Shown: in pieces, positions 1 through 8,165 of the stretch
Numbering within the stretch: position 1 is the stretch's first letter
How the letters are laid out: every line of letters starts with the position of its first letter
Assembly (NCBI RefSeq): GCF_021532655.1
Contig: NZ_JAKGAS010000005.1
Coordinates: 248,001 to 312,000 of the forward strand
Direction: 5' to 3'
Origin: Paraglaciecola algarum
GTDB taxonomy: Bacteria; Pseudomonadota; Gammaproteobacteria; Enterobacterales; Alteromonadaceae
DNA length: 64,000 nucleotides
Position numbers and translations under genes: made by a program
Notes under the pieces: model-generated
What the model saw: the letters and a program-made list of their open reading frames with translations, nothing else
Told to the model about the DNA's origin: nothing
Databases searched by the model: none

Positions 1-734
1 CCCGCTTGATGTTGGTCTGTGCGAATACCGGCTTCAATATGTTTTCGTTTTTTAATAGTGGCGACAGCTTTATCGCTCAAGGTCACAGGCGCGCTGCCCG
101 ATGGGCCACATAAACATTTTTGCAAACCCACAGACACAGCATCAAGTTGCCATTTATCTGTTAAAAACTCATTACCACCAATTGAGGCTGTAGCATCAGA
201 ATAAAACAATACATCATGACGTTGGCAAATCTCACCCAATGATTCTAGAGGTTGCAACATAGTGGTGGAGGTGTCTCCTTGCACTACCGCCAAGACTTTT
301 GGTTTAAACTTTTTAATAGCATCTTCGATTTCATCAGGCGTGAATACTTCGCCCCACTCCTTTTCAATCGTATGTACCTGAGCACCACAGCGCTGGGCGA
401 TTTCAGTTAACAAATGGCCAAAACGACCAAACACAGGTACTAAGACTTTATCCCCAGGCTCAAGCATAGACACCAATACAGCTTCGATACCGGCTCTAGA
501 AGTACCATCAACTAAAAATGTCCACTGATTGGCTGTGCTAAATACGCCTCGATAAAGCGCCATAGTTTCATTCATACATGCAGTCATGGCCGGATCATAT
601 TGTCCAACTAACTGCACAGACATTGCTCTCAAAACTCGTGGGTCAACTGTGATTGGCCCAGGCCCCATTAACAACCTAGGTGGCGGTGAAAATGGACGTA
701 ATAACGGAGAGGCTGGTGTAAAAGATTCTGACAT
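1..734 (-). CDS. pucG: (S)-ureidoglycine--glyoxylate aminotransferase-like protein (partial, C-terminus off the left edge)
   Basis: A class V PLP-dependent aminotransferase of the alanine-glyoxylate aminotransferase fold; about 244 codons are visible and the frame is still open at base 1. Visible landmarks are the N-terminal LMGPGP segment, VDGTSRAGIEAVL (cofactor-phosphate region), a DATAS aspartate that would hold the PLP pyridine nitrogen, and GLQKCLCGPSG, whose lysine is the expected Schiff-base residue. The ATG is one base after the stop of the TauE/SafE gene, so it is translated from the same leftward mRNA as the HpxW-like amidohydrolase. Known PucG/HpxJ enzymes move the amino group of ureidoglycine to glyoxylate, giving oxalurate and glycine. 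The purine context makes this assignment much more likely than serine- or alanine-glyoxylate aminotransferase, but family alone does not settle the substrate. Confidence 0.72.
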   Translation of the reverse strand, partial: MSESFTPASPLLRPFSPPPRLLMGPGPITVDPRVLRAMSVQLVGQYDPAMTACMNETMALYRGVFSTANQWTFLVDGTSRAGIEAVLVSMLEPGDKVLVPVFGRFGHLLTEIAQRCGAQVHTIEKEWGEVFTPDEIEDAIKKFKPKVLAVVQGDTSTTMLQPLESLGEICQRHDVLFYSDATASIGGNEFLTDKWQLDAVSVGLQKCLCGPSGSAPVTLSDKAVATIKKRKHIEAGIRTDQHQA

Positions 735-735
735 T

Positions 736-1569
736 TTAAGCTCCTAATAATTGATACAGCATACGAGAGCCGCTGATACATAAAAATAATGCGAAGATGC
801 GCTTTAGCATAGCTGAGTTTAACTTAGCACCCAGTTTGGCACCTACGGGTGCTAATAAAACAGTTAATGGCACAATACAAAGAAAGCCTGCAATATTCAC
901 TAACCCTATAGTGGCGTCAGGCGCATCGGCAGGTGTAGCAGCTAATAACATGGCAATTGCACCAGGCAATGAAATCAATAAACCAAATACCGCCGCTGTG
1001 CCAACCGCTTTATGGGAAGGGTAATTACAGGCGCTCAACATAGGCACACCAATCGTACCTCCACCTATGCCTATCATCACAGAGAAAAAGCCGATACAAG
1101 ATGCCATTATGCCTTGGCCAGCCATATTCGGTAGTTGTTGTGCCAAGGGTTTAGCATTGGCTCGAAACAACATGTTCATAGCCACTAAAATGGCAATCAA
1201 ACCAAACAAACCACTAATTAGCTGACCATCTATTCTGGTGGCCATAGCACTACCAAAAATCACACCAATCACCATAAAAGGCGCCCAACGTTTTATCAAT
1301 GGCCAATCAATATTGCCTCGACCATTATGGGCTTTAATTGACGAAATACTGGTTGGCACTATGACTAATAACGACGTACCAGTTGCCACTAAAATTGCGG
1401 TTGCCGAAGGTACACCCAACATTTCTAATACAAAATAAAACACAGGCACTATGACAATACCGCCGCCCACGCCTAATAAACCGGCTAAAACTCCGGCAAT
1501 ACAACCTGTTGCCATCATAGCCAATATAACGGGTAACCATTGTGAGACTAAATCTGAAAAGTCATTCAT
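736..1569 (-). CDS. TauE/SafE-family anion permease
   Basis: A 277-residue inner-membrane protein, the normal length for the TauE/SafE family. It has about eight hydrophobic helices and the two characteristic glycine-rich repeats: GLLGVGGGIVIVPVFYF near the N-terminus and MIGIGGGTIGVPMLS in the second half. Family members carry small anions such as sulfite, sulfoacetate or other organic acids. The gene lies 35 bp after the HpxW-like gene and one base before the aminotransferase, inside the same operon. It may therefore carry an anion of the late purine pathway (for example oxamate, oxalate or oxalurate) across the inner membrane. That substrate is inference; the sequence shows only the family. 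Confidence 0.8.
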   Translation of the reverse strand: MNDFSDLVSQWLPVILAMMATGCIAGVLAGLLGVGGGIVIVPVFYFVLEMLGVPSATAILVATGTSLLVIVPTSISSIKAHNGRGNIDWPLIKRWAPFMVIGVIFGSAMATRIDGQLISGLFGLIAILVAMNMLFRANAKPLAQQLPNMAGQGIMASCIGFFSVMIGIGGGTIGVPMLSACNYPSHKAVGTAAVFGLLISLPGAIAMLLAATPADAPDATIGLVNIAGFLCIVPLTVLLAPVGAKLGAKLNSAMLKRIFALFLCISGSRMLYQLLGA

Positions 1570-1604
1570 AAACTATTTATTGCTCCTACAAGCCAAACTG
1601 TTGA

Positions 1605-3194
1605 TTATGTATATTTTGCGCTAATTTTATCTACTAGACCTGCACCATCACTGCGATGGTCGCTGGTAGCCTCCACTTGACCAGTGCTCGACAATACAAT
1701 TGCCCCAGCATGACCCATTAATTCATTTACTTTATCTACTGATCTAAGCTGATGACCTTTGTCTATTAAGTCTTTACCTAAATCTGCAAACAAATCTTGT
1801 TCCATTTTTAAGTCGTGCTCGTCACTGCCCCAAGTTCGACCTAATAACCAGCGGCCTTTATTTACCGACTCAGTTAAACTCAGGTTGTCATATAAATAGC
1901 GACTAATAATCGCGGCTTGAGTTTGTGGTTGGCCTTCACCGCCCATAGTGCCGTAGCTCATTCTGCGGCCATCATTTAATACGGCAAACGCTGGATTCAG
2001 AGTATGAAATGGTTTGTATCCGGGTTTAAGGGCGTTCACATGTTCTGCTTGCAAACTAAAACTGGTGCCTCGGTTATTCCACACCAAACCATATTCTGGC
2101 AGCACCACACCTGAGCCAAACTCCCAATAAATACTTTGAATAAAGCTCACCATAGTGCCGTCTTTATCAACACAGCCCATCCAAATAGTGTCACCTTCAG
2201 CTGACTCTCTAGGCCATGGCATAGCTTGTTGGCTGATATTTTTGGCCAAACTGATGATATTTGATGCCGACAACAAATTTTGCCAGTTATTAGATAACCT
2301 GCGGGGATCACACACTTCTTTGTCACGTACCAAAAAGGCTTGTTTAGTAGCTTCTACTAGACCGTGGACTTTTTGTGCTTGGCTCCAATCTTCTTGGTAA
2401 ATTTCATCGTATATCGCCAGAATAAGTAATGAAGCAATCCCCTGAGTAGGCGCGGGTAAATTATAAAAAGTGCCTTTACTGGTGGTGACTGACAAAGGTT
2501 GCAACACCTTGGCTTGATAACTTTGTAAGTCAGATAACTGAATAGGGCTACCTGCATTAGTCAAAGACTTAGCTAATTGTTTGGCTATGTCACCACGATA
2601 AAAACTGTCTAAACCTTGCTCGCCTAATTCAGTTAAAAAGTGGGCTAGTTGCGGGTTTTGTAATAACTCGCCTTGTTGTAACGTGCGACCTTTTGGTTCA
2701 AACACCGCTTTATATTCAGCTTCAGCGCTTAAATCTTCTGATACTTTTTGACTAGCATGTTGCAAACTTTTAGTGACTTGAATGCCATTTTTCGCAAGCT
2801 CAACTGCTGGTGCTAACAAGTCTTTTAATTCAATAGAGTGAGAAAACTGTCCTGCGTATTCACGGGCTTTTTGCCAACTATCTAGCGTGCCACCCACTGT
2901 TAGTGCAGCCAAGGCACCGCGGCTAGGTATTTGTTGGTGACCAAGATTTTTATAATATTCGATACTGGCATTTTGTGCTGCAAATCCACAGCCATCAATA
3001 CACACAGGCGCTTCACCAGGCTTTTGGATTAACCAAAAGCCATCGCCCGCTAAACTGTTCATATGTGGATACAGCACACTAATGGCTGCGGCACTTGCCA
3101 CCATAGCATCAACAGCACTACCGCCTTGTTTTAAGACTGACAGGCCAATTTCACTGGCTTTCGCGTGAGGCGCGGTAAAAGCAATATTAGGCAT
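1605..3194 (-). CDS. hpxW: HpxW-like oxamate amidohydrolase (gamma-glutamyltransferase family Ntn hydrolase)
   Basis: A 529-residue gamma-glutamyltranspeptidase-family protein without a signal peptide, so it is probably cytoplasmic. The N-terminal block (ASEIGLSVLKQGGSAVDAMVA) and the C-terminal SYGTMGGEGQPQTQ block are typical. The autoprocessing and catalytic threonine is most likely Thr336 in EGDTIWMG, followed by SFIQSIYWEFGSGVV, a pattern I associate with the HpxW branch rather than true GGT. In Klebsiella, HpxW hydrolyses oxamate to oxalate and ammonia at the end of purine degradation. The neighbours (amidase 8 bp upstream, TauE/SafE and ureidoglycine aminotransferase downstream) fit that role. 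It would be annotated generically as GGT by domain search; oxamate as substrate is inferred from family branch and context. Confidence 0.75.
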   Translation of the reverse strand: MPNIAFTAPHAKASEIGLSVLKQGGSAVDAMVASAAAISVLYPHMNSLAGDGFWLIQKPGEAPVCIDGCGFAAQNASIEYYKNLGHQQIPSRGALAALTVGGTLDSWQKAREYAGQFSHSIELKDLLAPAVELAKNGIQVTKSLQHASQKVSEDLSAEAEYKAVFEPKGRTLQQGELLQNPQLAHFLTELGEQGLDSFYRGDIAKQLAKSLTNAGSPIQLSDLQSYQAKVLQPLSVTTSKGTFYNLPAPTQGIASLLILAIYDEIYQEDWSQAQKVHGLVEATKQAFLVRDKEVCDPRRLSNNWQNLLSASNIISLAKNISQQAMPWPRESAEGDTIWMGCVDKDGTMVSFIQSIYWEFGSGVVLPEYGLVWNNRGTSFSLQAEHVNALKPGYKPFHTLNPAFAVLNDGRRMSYGTMGGEGQPQTQAAIISRYLYDNLSLTESVNKGRWLLGRTWGSDEHDLKMEQDLFADLGKDLIDKGHQLRSVDKVNELMGHAGAIVLSSTGQVEATSDHRSDGAGLVDKISAKYT

Positions 3195-3202
3195 GTATTT
3201 CC

Positions 3203-4375
3203 TTAAATATTTTTTGCAGCATGAATTAAGGCTAAATCAGAATTTTTAGGGCCTAATAATGACAAACCAAACGGTGCTTCTTCATCCTCTAAAACAGGTA
3301 AATGTAATTGTGGTAAACCTGCTAATCCTGCTGGTGCAGTTAAGCCCATTAATTCACTTCTATAGTTTGCCATCCAAGCATCTGTTGCATCTAAAAGTGG
3401 TGAAGCTGAAGGTGTTGTAGGCATCACAATATAATCTACTTGTTCAAACCATACAGATATTTGTTGCTGAATTTCAGCCCTTAATTGCGTAGCTTGCTCA
3501 AAATCTTGTTGGGAAATGGTTTGACACCAATCGATTCTCATTTGAATATCTGGGGCAAACTTAGGCTGCGTTTTTAAGAACCACTCTTTATGGGTTTGCC
3601 ACAAATTATAACCTTGTAATATTCTAAAACATTCACTGGCCTGTTTAAGCCAATCACTGCTGACAGGAATTGTTTTAACTTGTTTAAAACTTGTTTGACT
3701 ATCTAACCAAGTTTGATGAACCTCTCGCCATAATAACTTTTCATCTAACTCAGGTAGTAATACCGCCACATTTTTGGGCTCTGAGCTTGTCCAAGTGTGT
3801 TCGCCACTCACTAATTCTGGTAGCAACACCTGCGCAACTTTTTGCAAAGTGTCTAAATCACGAGTCATCCAGCCCACAGTGTCAAACATGGGAGCTAAAG
3901 GCACCATGTTATCCATAGCAATTACACCGTGGGAGGTACGCAAACCAAACAGGCCGTTATAACTTGCTGGTACTCTAATCGAGCCCCCAGTGTCTGTGCC
4001 TAAACCTATATCTACTTGACCATTAGCTACAGCAATAGCTGAACCACTGCTCGAACCACCAGGCAAGCGGTTTGTCGCTTTTGGATTTATAGGCGTGCCA
4101 TAGTGTATGTTGCAGCCATTTAAACTATAAGCCAATTCATCGGTTTGACTCTTACCTACAAACTCAGCACCGGCTTTTAGTAATACTTCTACTACACTCG
4201 ACGTTTGCTTAGGAATAGCATGACTCGCTAACCAATCCGGATTACCCGCGCCTGTGGGCACACCTGCAATATCAAAGAGGTCTTTCACGGCTAATGTTAA
4301 ACCAGTCAATTGGTCGCTAGTTTTAGCGATATCTAACTTACCTTGATAAGCAAAAATGGATTGTTCAATAGGCAT
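3203..4375 (-). CDS. Amidase-signature hydrolase
   Basis: A 390-residue amidase-signature enzyme with its Ser-cisSer-Lys triad visible: Lys31 in LAVKDLFD, the cis-serine (about Ser109) in PGGSSSGSA, and nucleophile Ser132 in DTGGSIRVPAS. It is shorter than AtzE/HpxX-type amidases (about 460 residues) because the C-terminal part is compact. It is the first gene of the leftward operon that continues with the HpxW-like gene 8 bp later. In Klebsiella an amidase (HpxX) neighbours HpxW, so a role on an oxalurate- or urea-derived amide is plausible. The exact substrate cannot be read from the sequence. A RutR-box-like palindrome lies about 140 bp upstream of its start. Confidence 0.75.
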   Translation of the reverse strand: MPIEQSIFAYQGKLDIAKTSDQLTGLTLAVKDLFDIAGVPTGAGNPDWLASHAIPKQTSSVVEVLLKAGAEFVGKSQTDELAYSLNGCNIHYGTPINPKATNRLPGGSSSGSAIAVANGQVDIGLGTDTGGSIRVPASYNGLFGLRTSHGVIAMDNMVPLAPMFDTVGWMTRDLDTLQKVAQVLLPELVSGEHTWTSSEPKNVAVLLPELDEKLLWREVHQTWLDSQTSFKQVKTIPVSSDWLKQASECFRILQGYNLWQTHKEWFLKTQPKFAPDIQMRIDWCQTISQQDFEQATQLRAEIQQQISVWFEQVDYIVMPTTPSASPLLDATDAWMANYRSELMGLTAPAGLAGLPQLHLPVLEDEEAPFGLSLLGPKNSDLALIHAAKNI

Positions 4376-4848
4376 TACTTTTCCTGAAGAGTGTTTTAAT
4401 AAACAAACGTTGTCATAAAATGCGTTAATAAATAGTTGAGCTATTTAAGTGTTGTACTGGAAATCAATAAAACCCAGTGAAATACTGAGTATTGAGCAAC
4501 GATTATACCATTTCCTGTCCAAATGGTTATCTTTTTAATAAAAATAGATATATTCTATTTAAATCAATTAGTTGAAAAACAAAAATTAGCGACTTCTTGT
4601 TTGAACTTAAATGTATCAGTAAGTTTTACTTGTGTTACTGAACTAGCTTGGCGCATATTTGATCTGCTTATGCACCAAAACAGCGTTTAGAGCGAATTGA
4701 AATAAAGTCGATACCAATTAAAACAATACTTATGCGCTGGCACACTAATTGATTAAATTAAAGCAAAGCAAATTAAAAAAAGTAAAGAATAGAAAATAAC
4801 AAAACCGATAAAGCTCTCTAACTCAGGACTTTCATACTAGGAAATACC
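4376..4848. promoter_or_regulatory. Divergent promoter region between the amidase operon and puuE
   Basis: A 473-bp AT-rich region without an ORF that separates two divergently transcribed purine genes. It contains the RutR-box-like palindrome at 4515-4530. I see no further repeat or RNA gene. A Shine-Dalgarno-like AGGA lies a few bases before the puuE ATG. Confidence 0.6.
4515..4530. promoter_or_regulatory. RutR-box-like operator A
   Basis: CTGTCCAAATGGTTAT matches 10 of the 14 fixed positions of the E. coli RutR box TTGACCA-NN-TGGTCAA, and keeps the CCA-NN-TGG core. It lies between two divergent purine genes in a window that encodes two RutR-like regulators. Binding by either regulator is inference. 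Confidence 0.55.
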
Positions 4849-5769
4849 ATGACCGAAAATACATTTGATGCCAATTACCCAAGAGATCTAATCGGTTATG
4901 GCGCCAATCCTCCCAAGGTATCTTGGCCTCAATCTGCCAAACTTGCAGTGCAATTTGTGATTAATTATGAAGAAGGGGCTGAGAACTGTGTGCTACATGG
5001 AGACGCCCAGTCTGAAACATTCCTCTCCGAAATTATTGGTGCCAAAGCCTATCCAGACAGGCATATGAGTATGGAGTCTATTTACGAATATGGTAGTCGA
5101 GCGGGTTTTTGGCGTCTGCATAGACTATTCAACAAATATCAAATCCCGGCTACTGTATACGGCGTTGGAATGGCGCTACTACGCAACTCTGATGCGGTAG
5201 AAGCCATGCAAAAATCTAATTGGGAAATTGCCAGTCATGCCTATCGTTGGGTTGATCACCAATTTATGTCTGAGGATCAAGAGCGTGAACAAATTAAACT
5301 GGCCATCGATGCACATACCCAAGCAACAGGTGAACCGCCACTAGGTTGGTATACAGGGCGAGACAGCCCCAACACTCGTAAATTAATTTGTCAGCAAGGC
5401 GGATTTTTATATGACTCAGACTCATACGCCGATGACTTACCCTATTGGAATACCGAACACGGTAAACCCCATTTAGTCATTCCCTACACTTTAGATACCA
5501 ATGATATGCGCTTTGCCGCTCCACAAGGTTTTAACTGTGGTGATCAGTTTTACACTTATTTAAAAGATAGTTTCGATGCTTTGTATGCTGAAGGTGATAC
5601 TCATCCTAAAATGATGAATATAGGTCTACATTGCCGAATCATTGGCCGCCCTGGGCGTATTCAGTCGTTAGAACGATTTATTAAATATGTAACTTCTCAC
5701 CAAGATGTTTGGGTATGTAAACGTATCGATATAGCCAAACATTGGCACAAGTTTCATAAACCTGAATAA
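4849..5769 (+). CDS. puuE: Allantoinase PuuE (polysaccharide-deacetylase fold)
   Basis: A 306-residue protein matching the PuuE family over its length: YPRDLIGYGANPP at the N-terminus, QFVINYEEGAEN, SMESIYEYGSRAGFWR, and the deacetylase-like histidine segments around ASHAYRW and HCRIIGRPGR. PuuE opens the hydantoin ring of allantoin to give allantoate and is unrelated to the metal-dependent AllB allantoinase. It probably acts in the cytoplasm. It stands alone on the plus strand, divergent from the amidase/HpxW-like operon, and follows the UraD/UraH step encoded further right. A RutR-box-like site lies in its upstream region. Start: the ATG after AGGAAATACC. The assignment is strong on sequence and context. 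Confidence 0.9.
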   Translation: MTENTFDANYPRDLIGYGANPPKVSWPQSAKLAVQFVINYEEGAENCVLHGDAQSETFLSEIIGAKAYPDRHMSMESIYEYGSRAGFWRLHRLFNKYQIPATVYGVGMALLRNSDAVEAMQKSNWEIASHAYRWVDHQFMSEDQEREQIKLAIDAHTQATGEPPLGWYTGRDSPNTRKLICQQGGFLYDSDSYADDLPYWNTEHGKPHLVIPYTLDTNDMRFAAPQGFNCGDQFYTYLKDSFDALYAEGDTHPKMMNIGLHCRIIGRPGRIQSLERFIKYVTSHQDVWVCKRIDIAKHWHKFHKPE

Positions 5770-5801
5770 GGTAATCTTGTATTACCAATAGTGGCAACCG
5801 G

Positions 5802-6791
5802 CTAGTTTTCCGCTAGCCTGTTATCTGCTTTGTCATTCCGCCGTTTAGCTTCTTTAAAGCTAGCTTGATACAAACTTTTGGTATTCTTTATCCAAGTACT
5901 TGCATCCTCTGAGCTATTCACCAAATAACCATCGGGCAAAACATGTACTGAATGGTTAGGGTACACTCTCACTCTATCATCAGCTAACTTGTAGGCAATA
6001 AACAAACCTTGTCCTGTGAAAACCAATACCAATGAAATCACACTTATCTTTTTGTAACTAAAGTGTGTGGTTAGATATAAAATTGCCCACAGTGCTGCCG
6101 CTAATAAGCCAAATGTAATTAACTTTTCAATGACGGTTAGCAATAAATTACTACCAAAATTAAAACTCAAAAAACCATTCAACTTAGAAGTGGCCAAAGT
6201 CACCACTCCCCATAATGCACTTAGCACAATACAGGTAAAAAACCGTACTTCTTTCTTAAATACGTTAGCGGCCCCTGCAATAAATACCCCGCCAATAAAT
6301 AAGGTAAGCAACATTGATAGATCTTTCACCACTAACTTTGACCATACGATTTCTGTCGACTGACTTAAATAACGACTACAAACTGACAAACCAAATACAA
6401 TGACCATAATCAATACAGCCCAATACCAACGATTAGCTCGTTGAGATAATTCTTCTAACATTGTCATTTTGACTGCTTTGGCCAGCTGTTGCTGACTATT
6501 CACAACTCGCAAAAACAAGTTTCCCACCACAAAAACTTGGCCAAATTCAAAAGCAGTGGTAGCAGAAATAGCTTGGTTTTGTTCTGTTTTTACACCATTT
6601 ACCGATTGTTTATCCGTGACCCAAACTTGGCCGTCTTTCACTGAAATATTTAGATGATGAGGGCAAATATATTGATCTTTAATCACAATATCATTGTCAT
6701 AAGCTCGACCAATATCAGCTTGGTCTCCAGACAATTTAAAGTAGTCTTGCACCTGGCCATTGCGGGATAATATTTCTAGGACTAATTCCAT
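5802..6791 (-). CDS. FHA-domain integral membrane protein
   Basis: A 329-residue protein with an N-terminal cytoplasmic FHA (phosphopeptide-binding) domain at about residues 5-95. Visible motifs include ADIGRAYDNDIVI (GR...S/N segment), CPHHLNISVKDG and VTDKQSVNGV. Five or so hydrophobic helices follow (about 118-265), then a short polar C-terminal tail with VRVYPNHSVHVLPDGYLV. Its start overlaps the end of the upstream serine-protease gene by 10 bp, so the two are co-translated and likely act together at the inner membrane. I do not recognise a named family. The pair interrupts the purine genes but shares no purine function that I can see. An imperfect hairpin near its stop may end transcription from puuE. 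Confidence 0.75.
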   Translation of the reverse strand: MELVLEILSRNGQVQDYFKLSGDQADIGRAYDNDIVIKDQYICPHHLNISVKDGQVWVTDKQSVNGVKTEQNQAISATTAFEFGQVFVVGNLFLRVVNSQQQLAKAVKMTMLEELSQRANRWYWAVLIMVIVFGLSVCSRYLSQSTEIVWSKLVVKDLSMLLTLFIGGVFIAGAANVFKKEVRFFTCIVLSALWGVVTLATSKLNGFLSFNFGSNLLLTVIEKLITFGLLAAALWAILYLTTHFSYKKISVISLVLVFTGQGLFIAYKLADDRVRVYPNHSVHVLPDGYLVNSSEDASTWIKNTKSLYQASFKEAKRRNDKADNRLAEN

Positions 6792-8065
6792 TGTATATTC
6801 TCCACAAACTTATTGGTAAAGGCCTGCCCAGTTTCAGGTGTCACAGCATTTAGAGAAAACTTTGCAATAATAGCCTGATCATCCTTGCCCAGTAATAACG
6901 CCCTAAAACTCACATCAAATAAGCCGGGATAAAGTCGATATGCACGAATACAGGTAGAGGTTTTCATAGTACTACCTTGTTCGTTCTCAACCACACCTTG
7001 TTCACATTGATAATTAGTAGTATCTCGGGTACTGATAGTACTTTTTGTAGGGTTATGGCGTATCGCTCTTTGATACAAATTAGCTAGTTGGAACTGATTG
7101 AGCTGCTGACTTTTTCTCCACTCAGAGCTGTATTTAAATCCCGACAACCTTGATGATGAATTTAAAGAAATCGATTCACGTAACTGACAACCAGTGCTCA
7201 CGCGGTCGTACTGTCGTTTTTCATCACTTTGATTTGAGCCGCTGCCACAAGATAAAAACTCAGCTATTTTTTGTGGGACTGTAGCCGAACCTAAGGTATC
7301 AACTGGCCACTGAGAACTTAAAATAGGCTCATACAAAGCAGTTTGATAATCAGTTAGCTGTTGAGTGATTTTTTTAGAAAAATATTTAGGAGCGACTGGA
7401 GTCGTTTTATAGGTATCAATCAAGGCATGTAACTTACCTACCGGAACCAAAGAACCAATTTGATTACCCCTAGTGGTCACATTAATTCCTACAACTTTGG
7501 ATTCAGAATTAATTGTAGGCCCGCCAGACATGCCAGGGTTAATCGAACCTGTAAGATTAATTTCTTCGGTAAACCTGTGATTTATCAAACCATTAAAGGT
7601 ACCTGGCACCACTATCATGCCAAGATCTAAAGGATTACCAATTGAATAAAGAGCCTGACCTTTTTTAGGTAAATGATCGGCCAACTCAAAAAACTCAGTA
7701 TCAGTTAATTCTGTTTGCAATAGTGCCAAGTCATTTATGACATCAAGATCAACTATCTTAGCTTTGTGCTGCTCATCCAAAGAATCTATAAATTGCACCA
7801 CATAATCTTCAGGATAACCAACCACTCTGCTTATCACATGGTAATTCGTCACCAATAAACCTTGTGAATTTACATAGAAGCCAGAACCAAAACTGACTTT
7901 TTGCCCTGAGACTTGGTTGACTATAGTAACTTGAACAATTTTATGTTCATTTTGCTTAATCAAATCATTGGCTGACAGTTCAGCAAAAGCAGTACTCATA
8001 AAAGAAAAAGTGAGCGCTAAATTCAGTGCGAACCACAGAGTAAAACTTACAATGCCTAAGCGCAT
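6782..8065 (-). CDS. Secreted trypsin-like (DegP/HtrA-type fold) serine protease
   Basis: A 427-residue exported protease. A signal peptide is evident (about residues 1-28, ending TAFA). The S1 catalytic triad is complete: His76 in TNYHVIS, Asp112 in INDLALL and Ser180 in NPGMSGGP. The protease domain fills about residues 35-230. The C-terminal half (about 240-427) has no PDZ domain that I can see; it contains several cysteines (for example CGSGSN, CQLRES, CEQGVV, CIRAYR) that may form disulfides in the periplasm. The downstream FHA membrane protein overlaps it by 10 bp. The protease could process an envelope substrate whose state is reported through the FHA protein; that link is inference from gene order only. 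Confidence 0.8.
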   Translation of the reverse strand: MRLGIVSFTLWFALNLALTFSFMSTAFAELSANDLIKQNEHKIVQVTIVNQVSGQKVSFGSGFYVNSQGLLVTNYHVISRVVGYPEDYVVQFIDSLDEQHKAKIVDLDVINDLALLQTELTDTEFFELADHLPKKGQALYSIGNPLDLGMIVVPGTFNGLINHRFTEEINLTGSINPGMSGGPTINSESKVVGINVTTRGNQIGSLVPVGKLHALIDTYKTTPVAPKYFSKKITQQLTDYQTALYEPILSSQWPVDTLGSATVPQKIAEFLSCGSGSNQSDEKRQYDRVSTGCQLRESISLNSSSRLSGFKYSSEWRKSQQLNQFQLANLYQRAIRHNPTKSTISTRDTTNYQCEQGVVENEQGSTMKTSTCIRAYRLYPGLFDVSFRALLLGKDDQAIIAKFSLNAVTPETGQAFTNKFVENIQWN

Positions 8066-8165
8066 TCTATCCCTTAATATTGTGTCTATTCGTTAAATTA
8101 ACTAACCTAAATGGATTCTAAACGAAAGAGGAGTGATGAGATAGCTACCAATTAATAACAATAGA

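Noticed and set aside
19..204. Plus-strand open frame at the left edge
   Set aside because: It lies antisense to the aminotransferase frame, which has recognisable PLP-enzyme motifs; it is a shadow.
5769..5786. GGTAAT/ATTACC hairpin after puuE as terminator
   Set aside because: Short, AT-rich and without a T-run; too weak to list as a feature.
8100..8125. TAACCTAAATGGATT as a further RutR box near the protease gene
   Set aside because: Both half-sites miss key positions of the TGACCA-NN-TGGTCA core, and the downstream genes are not purine genes.
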